Source of the DNA: Actinobacteria bacterium UBA2184
GTDB lineage: Bacteria > Actinomycetota > Coriobacteriia > Anaerosomatales > Anaerosomataceae
DNA length: 34,457 bases
Reading direction: 5' to 3'
Assembly: GCA_002328745.1 (NCBI GenBank)
Contig: DCVQ01000025.1
Span: forward strand, 24,253-58,709
The notes under the pieces are model-generated. The model saw nothing but the letters and a program-made list of their open reading frames with translations, was not told the DNA's origin and did no database searches. Every line of letters begins with the position of its first letter. Position 1 is the first letter of the stretch. Positions 30,789 through 34,457 of this stretch are shown piece by piece. The translations under genes and the position numbers were made by a program.

Positions 30789-30820
30789 ACAGGGGCGCCC
30801 CCCGGGGGGGGCGCCCCTGT
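30789..30820. terminator. 12-bp hairpin between convergent nrfA and PPC gene
   Basis: ACAGGGGCGCCC (30789-30800) pairs perfectly with GGGCGCCCCTGT (30809-30820) around an eight-base loop that can extend the stem further. It lies between two convergent genes and is a likely bidirectional terminator despite lacking a T-run. Confidence 0.7.
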
Positions 30821-30850
30821 CGATGATCTCATCAGCATTCCCCGGACGTG

Positions 30851-33166
30851 CTACTTCTTCCGGCGCTTGAGGAGGGCCGCCAGCACGCCGAGAAGGCCGA
30901 GCCCGCCGACTCCGCCGACGACCCACCACAGCGTCGAGTCCCCGTCGTCGCCCTTATCGCCGTCGTCATCATCGTCGTCCGCGCCGGTCGAAGCGGGGGG
31001 CGCACCTTCATCGCCGTCTTCATCGCCGTCTTCGTCGCCTTCGTCCACCGGTTCCTCAGTGACTGTGGGTTCGACGCTCTCGGTCGGCTCCTCGCTGCCA
31101 CCCGCCCAGGCACCGCCATCGCTCGCAGCCCTCGGCACAACCACCGTGAACACGACGGTCTTCGGCACCTCGTCGTTGGTGACCTTGTCGACCGACCAGA
31201 ACTTCAGGGTGTGAGTGCCTGCGGCGGTGACGCCGATCGTGCCGGTGTAGGTCTGCTTCGCGCCGCCGTCGAGGATGTAGTACGTGGCCGCAACGCCCAC
31301 GCCCGGCGCCGGGTCGGTCGCCGTGAGCACGATGCTGGCACCGTTGGTGTAGCTGGCAACGGCGTTCGAAGTGGTCACCGGCGGCGTCACGTCGCTGCAC
31401 TGGACGCTCAGCAGGTATGCGCCGGTGTAGCTGTGACCGTACGAGTACGCGAGCACGTACACCGTGCCGCTCTCCGTCGGCTCGAACTCGATGTGCGAGA
31501 AGTAGGCGGGGCCACCATCGTCGTCACGGTCGATCTCGTTCAGGTCCGCGTCGTAGAGGTAGAGGTACGTGTCCAGTTCGCTCAGGCCGGACAGCGTGTC
31601 GATGACGTAGGTGAGGCCCGCAACCACATCGAAGGTCACCCAGTCGTCATCTTCGACGACGTGGAACGTGTGCGATTGCGGCTGCCCGTAGACGTTGATC
31701 GGACTGGCCTCGGGCGCGGTGTCGTCCGGCTCGTAGGCATCGCCGCCCAGGAGGCTGACGCCCTTTGTGACGGCGAGCAGGTAGCGACCGGTCCCATCGT
31801 GGTCGTAGGGGTGCACGAGCACGTAGAGGGTCTCATCGACGGTTGGCGTGTACTCGATGTAGGAGCAGTAATCGTAGGCGGGATGATCGTCATCGCTGTA
31901 GTCGAGCTCGTTGAGATCGGAATCAAAGAGGTACATCTCGGTATCGATTCCCGCGTCGCCTTCCCGGGTCTCAATGGAGTACGTGACGCCGGCGATCGCC
32001 TCGAAGGTCACCCAATCGTCGTCAGTGATCTCGTGGAACGTGTGCGACTGAGGCGTGCCATCTGTCGCGATCGGGCTGGCGTCCGCATCGGTGTCGTCCG
32101 GCTCGTAGGCATCGCCGCCATCGCTGTTGATTACGAGCAGGTAGCGGCCGATCTCATCGTGATCGTAGGAGTGTACGAGCACGTAGAGGGTCTCATCCAC
32201 GGTCGGCGTGTACTCGATGTACGAACACCAGTCGAATTCCGGGTGGCCGTCATCGTCGTAGTCGAGTTCGTTCAAGTCGGCGTCGTACAGGTACATCTCG
32301 GTATCGATGCCGACGTCGCCTTCCCGGGTCTCGATGCAGTACGTTACGCCGGCGATCGCCTCGAAGGTCACCCAATCGTCGTCAGTGACCTCATGGAACG
32401 TGTGCGACTGAGACGTGCCATCTGTCGCGATGGGGCTGGCGGCCGCATCGGTGTCGTCCGGCTCGTAGGCATCCGCATCGGGAACAAGCCCGTCCACGAA
32501 GAGGAGATACGGTCCGACCTCTTCATGGTCGTAGCCATAGGAGCGGACGTAGAGCGTTCCGCTCGTCGTCGCGGTGTACTCGATGAGAGAGCAGTACTCC
32601 CCTTCCTCTCCGCTATCGTCGTCCGAATCGATCATCGTGACGCCATCGGCGGCATAGAGCTCGAGGTACGTATCGGTCTCGATGGCCGCATCGGCCGGCA
32701 CGGTGCCGATCCTGTACGTCTCGCCGCTGACCGCTGTGAACTTCACCCAGTCGTCGTCTCCAACGACGTGATAGGTGCGGCTCTGCGGAGCGCCGTTCAC
32801 AGTGATGAGCTTCGCGACCGCAACAGTGTCGTCGGGTTCGTAGGCATCGCCGAACAGGTTCGCTGCAGGGGCGACGACGGTGACTCCCGTCGGCTCCGGC
32901 TCGCCCGCATTCGTCGTTTCATCGGAGGCCGGGACGAGCTCATCGGAAGCCGCCGGCGTTGTCTCCTCGGAGGCCGGGACGACGATGTCCCCGGCGTCAG
33001 GCTCAGGCGGGGCTTCGGACCCGGCAGCCGGCGGGGTAGCCGTCGCCTCCTCGGATGCGACGTTATCCGCCACCGAGAGGGTCGGCCCGCACACCATCGC
33101 GAGCAGCAGCACGATCAGGACGAACGCGGTCGGACGTGCGGAGATGACTCCCCTGACAGAACGCAT
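30851..33166 (-). CDS. Surface protein with four PPC domains and C-terminal membrane anchor
   Basis: A 771-residue exported protein. A signal peptide (to about residue 33) and a Thr/Pro/Glu-rich linker precede four PPC (bacterial pre-peptidase C-terminal) beta domains, each opening with the acidic DAYEPDDT (near 107, 232, 351 and 474). They are followed by a domain of the OmpL47/Ig-like type (about 597-680, TTSNAVASYTNGASIVL). An acidic Asp/Glu/Gly stalk and a final helix WWVVGGVGGLGLLGVLAALL with RRKK end the protein, placing it on the cell surface without a sortase signal. The DDDW motif in each PPC unit fits calcium binding. No catalytic domain is present, so adhesion or matrix binding is inferred. 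Units two and three are nearly identical (see the DNA repeat). The start ATG follows GGGGGGAT. Confidence 0.88.
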   Translation of the reverse strand: MRSVRGVISARPTAFVLIVLLLAMVCGPTLSVADNVASEEATATPPAAGSEAPPEPDAGDIVVPASEETTPAASDELVPASDETTNAGEPEPTGVTVVAPAANLFGDAYEPDDTVAVAKLITVNGAPQSRTYHVVGDDDWVKFTAVSGETYRIGTVPADAAIETDTYLELYAADGVTMIDSDDDSGEEGEYCSLIEYTATTSGTLYVRSYGYDHEEVGPYLLFVDGLVPDADAYEPDDTDAAASPIATDGTSQSHTFHEVTDDDWVTFEAIAGVTYCIETREGDVGIDTEMYLYDADLNELDYDDDGHPEFDWCSYIEYTPTVDETLYVLVHSYDHDEIGRYLLVINSDGGDAYEPDDTDADASPIATDGTPQSHTFHEITDDDWVTFEAIAGVTYSIETREGDAGIDTEMYLFDSDLNELDYSDDDHPAYDYCSYIEYTPTVDETLYVLVHPYDHDGTGRYLLAVTKGVSLLGGDAYEPDDTAPEASPINVYGQPQSHTFHVVEDDDWVTFDVVAGLTYVIDTLSGLSELDTYLYLYDADLNEIDRDDDGGPAYFSHIEFEPTESGTVYVLAYSYGHSYTGAYLLSVQCSDVTPPVTTSNAVASYTNGASIVLTATDPAPGVGVAATYYILDGGAKQTYTGTIGVTAAGTHTLKFWSVDKVTNDEVPKTVVFTVVVPRAASDGGAWAGGSEEPTESVEPTVTEEPVDEGDEDGDEDGDEGAPPASTGADDDDDDGDKGDDGDSTLWWVVGGVGGLGLLGVLAALLKRRKK
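31801..32468 (-). repeat. Tandem 360-bp repeat in the PPC gene
   Basis: The DNA for PPC units two and three repeats with an exact 360-bp period (120 codons). In the best part, 31981-32100 against 32341-32460, only 6 of 120 bases differ. Units one and four are diverged. This suggests a recent duplication, or conversion between neighbouring units. Confidence 0.85.
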
Positions 33167-33256
33167 CTCGATCCCCCCTGGCCGAAGACGACGAACTCAC
33201 CGCCCAGTGTAGCGCCTGGGAGGGCTCTTGTGCGTGCGACTCCCGAACTCCATGTG

Positions 33257-33985
33257 TCAGTACGCGACGCGGTGGAACACCGCGCCCAGCCACACGCGTT
33301 CTGCGCCCGGGGCCCCCACCGGCCCGGCCGCGCGATCGCCCTCGCACGTGGCGTTCACCTCGGCCTTGGAGCCAAAGACGAGCTCGGCCCAGCACGCCCG
33401 CGGATCGCCGTCCTTCGGCTTGCCCACCGACCCATCGCTCACGTAGTGGACGGCCCGACCGTCGGGCGCCGTGAGCACGCGGTGGTACGGGACGTGGATG
33501 TGTCCGACACAGACCACGTCGGCCCGGCCGAGGTCGGCGAGCTTCGCCAGGTTGTCGTCCGGCCGGTCGGGCATGAGGTACTCGTTGATGCGCCGCGGGC
33601 TGCCGTGACACAGAAGAACCCGCGCACCCGCCTCCTCGAACCTCACCTCGGGAAGCAGCGTCGCGAGGTACTCGTGCTCCGCTTCGTCGAGTGCGGCATC
33701 GGTTCGCGCGTAACTCTCGGCGCCGATGAGCTTGTCTTCCGGCGTGGGGTAGTAGCAGCCGCAGCTGCCCGCACGCCTGCCGATGCCGTCGTCGTAGTTG
33801 CCCTTGACGACCGGATCGCCGGTGCCCCGCACGACCGCTATCACCGCCGACGGGTCGGGGCCGTACCCCACGAGGTCGCCGAGGCAGTACCGCTCGCCGA
33901 TCCCGCTCGCCGCGATGTCCCCGAGCACCGCCTCGAGCGCAGGCACGTTCGCGTGGATGTCCGAGTAGAGCGCGATACGGCGCAT
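33257..33985 (-). CDS. Metallophosphoesterase (calcineurin-like, YfcE/MJ0936 type)
   Basis: A 242-residue single-domain phosphoesterase. Metal-binding motifs in order are YSDIHANVPALEAVL (DxH), CLGDLVGYGPDP (GDxVG), VKGNYDDGIG (GNYDD in place of GNHD), VLLCHGSPR, and VGHIHVPYH (GHxH). A CGCYYPTPEDK segment after GNYDD is characteristic of one subgroup. Substrate is probably a phosphodiester or small phosphate ester, not determinable. It starts one base after the Acr3 stop, so it is coupled to the arsenite exporter. The longer upstream frame lacks family similarity. Confidence 0.9.
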   Translation of the reverse strand: MRRIALYSDIHANVPALEAVLGDIAASGIGERYCLGDLVGYGPDPSAVIAVVRGTGDPVVKGNYDDGIGRRAGSCGCYYPTPEDKLIGAESYARTDAALDEAEHEYLATLLPEVRFEEAGARVLLCHGSPRRINEYLMPDRPDDNLAKLADLGRADVVCVGHIHVPYHRVLTAPDGRAVHYVSDGSVGKPKDGDPRACWAELVFGSKAEVNATCEGDRAAGPVGAPGAERVWLGAVFHRVAY

Positions 33986-33986
33986 T

Positions 33987-34457
33987 TCAGGCGTCCTCCC
34001 CGAGCACGGCGGCATCGACCCTGGGCAGTGCGCACTCGTGACGCGCGCACACCTTCTCGCGGGTACGGTTGGCGATCCACACAAGCGTCAGCATCAACGG
34101 CACCTCCACCAGCACCCCGACCACGGTGGCCAGCGCGGCGCCGGAGGTGAGCCCGTAGAGAGCGATGGCCACCGCGACCGCGAGCTCGAAGAAGTTCGAG
34201 GCCCCGATGAAGCCGGCCGGCGCTGCCACGGGATGCTCGAGCCGCCACCAGTATGCCCATCCGTACGCGATGCCGAAGATCAGGAAGGTCTGGAGGGCGA
34301 GCGGGATCGCGATCAGCAGGATGTGGAACGGATTACCCACGATGGTCTCGCCCTGGAACATGAAGATGAGGACGAGCGTCGCGAGCAGGGCGACTATGGT
34401 GATCGGTCCGAACCGCGGTATGAACGAGTCGTTGAACCATGCCTCGCCGCGCGCTCG
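33987..34457 (-). CDS. acr3: Arsenite efflux transporter Acr3, C-terminal part (5' end beyond window)
   Basis: The 156 visible residues are the end of an Acr3 (BASS-superfamily) membrane transporter. RGEAWFNDSFIPRFGPITIV is followed by hydrophobic segments, and the family motif GASNFFELAVAVAIALYG precedes GAALATVVGVLVEVPLMLTLVW. The last 20 residues carry three charged runs and no extra domain. The frame is open to the right edge of the window, so the start lies outside. Acr3 exports arsenite using the proton-motive force. The metallophosphoesterase follows after one base; other ars genes, if any, are outside the window. Confidence 0.94.
   Translation of the reverse strand, partial: RARGEAWFNDSFIPRFGPITIVALLATLVLIFMFQGETIVGNPFHILLIAIPLALQTFLIFGIAYGWAYWWRLEHPVAAPAGFIGASNFFELAVAVAIALYGLTSGAALATVVGVLVEVPLMLTLVWIANRTREKVCARHECALPRVDAAVLGEDA

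Noticed and set aside
31741..32470. Possible CRISPR array because of repeated blocks
   Set aside because: The repeats are 360 bp, in frame, and encode PPC domains; there are no short identical repeats with unique spacers.
30848..34150. A very long open frame of 1100 codons on the plus strand
   Set aside because: It lies antisense to the PPC protein and the phosphoesterase, both of which have clear domains. Its sequence is low-complexity Val/Asp/Arg-rich, as expected for the mirror of a high-GC coding strand.

Overview
This is a high-GC bacterial window with dense, mostly minus-strand operons and many GTG/TTG starts. The gene content (SpoVG, Veg, a zinc-ribbon AbrB, a YabE-type 3D-domain protein, Ctc/L25, an NrfA lipoprotein, Acr3, an HD-GYP-type protein) and the absence of any outer-membrane gene suggest a monoderm. 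My best guess is an anaerobic or facultative actinobacterium of the Coriobacteriia type. This is inference from gene content and composition, because no rRNA or phylogenetic marker could be compared.

Left part (1-3580): a truncated NfnA/SudB-type FAD/NAD(P)-binding oxidoreductase subunit diverges from an ApbE-like flavin transferase lipoprotein. A small proline-tailed DUF4870-like membrane protein diverges from a secreted coiled-coil M23 peptidase.

Central housekeeping block (3687-16611, almost all minus): read in transcription order it is metG, tatD, an iron-sulfur flavoprotein, yabE-like, ksgA, veg, ispE, spoVG, tRNA-Gln, glmU, prs, rplY/ctc and pth. A divergent abrB-like gene and rsmI lie beside metG. 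From metG to pth this is essentially the order known from Bacillus subtilis, with several Bacillus genes absent. It joins translation (MetRS, KsgA, L25, Pth), PRPP, UDP-GlcNAc and isoprenoid precursor synthesis, and wall or developmental regulators. veg has its own strong promoter and an intrinsic terminator that touches the ispE ribosome binding site.

Right of this (16640-19307, minus) is a run of an ImmA/IrrE-like pseudoenzyme, a ROK sugar kinase, a DUF362 ferredoxin-like protein, a membrane protein and rsmI. On the plus strand, 19457-22857 holds a two-gene unit: a HEAT-repeat protein and a degenerate HD-GYP protein. The two share an unnamed N-terminal domain, and this is the best candidate here for an undescribed system. 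Next comes a TetR/J-domain operon diverging from a Tat-signal flavodoxin and a membrane protein. Two near-identical palindromes sit in the shared promoter region.

Accessory part (25357-29129): a ferritin-like protein, a small two-helix membrane protein, and then a 2.9 kb segment with an integrase remnant, an SGNH hydrolase and an MBOAT O-acyltransferase. The segment is bounded by 60-bp imperfect direct repeats, one of which overlaps the 3' end of tRNA-Phe, so it looks like a small decayed tRNA-linked island. Beyond it are an orphan pentaheme nitrite reductase NrfA, a large surface protein with four PPC repeats, a metallophosphoesterase, and the 3' part of an Acr3 arsenite exporter cut by the window edge. 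No stretch longer than 300 bases lacks a gene.
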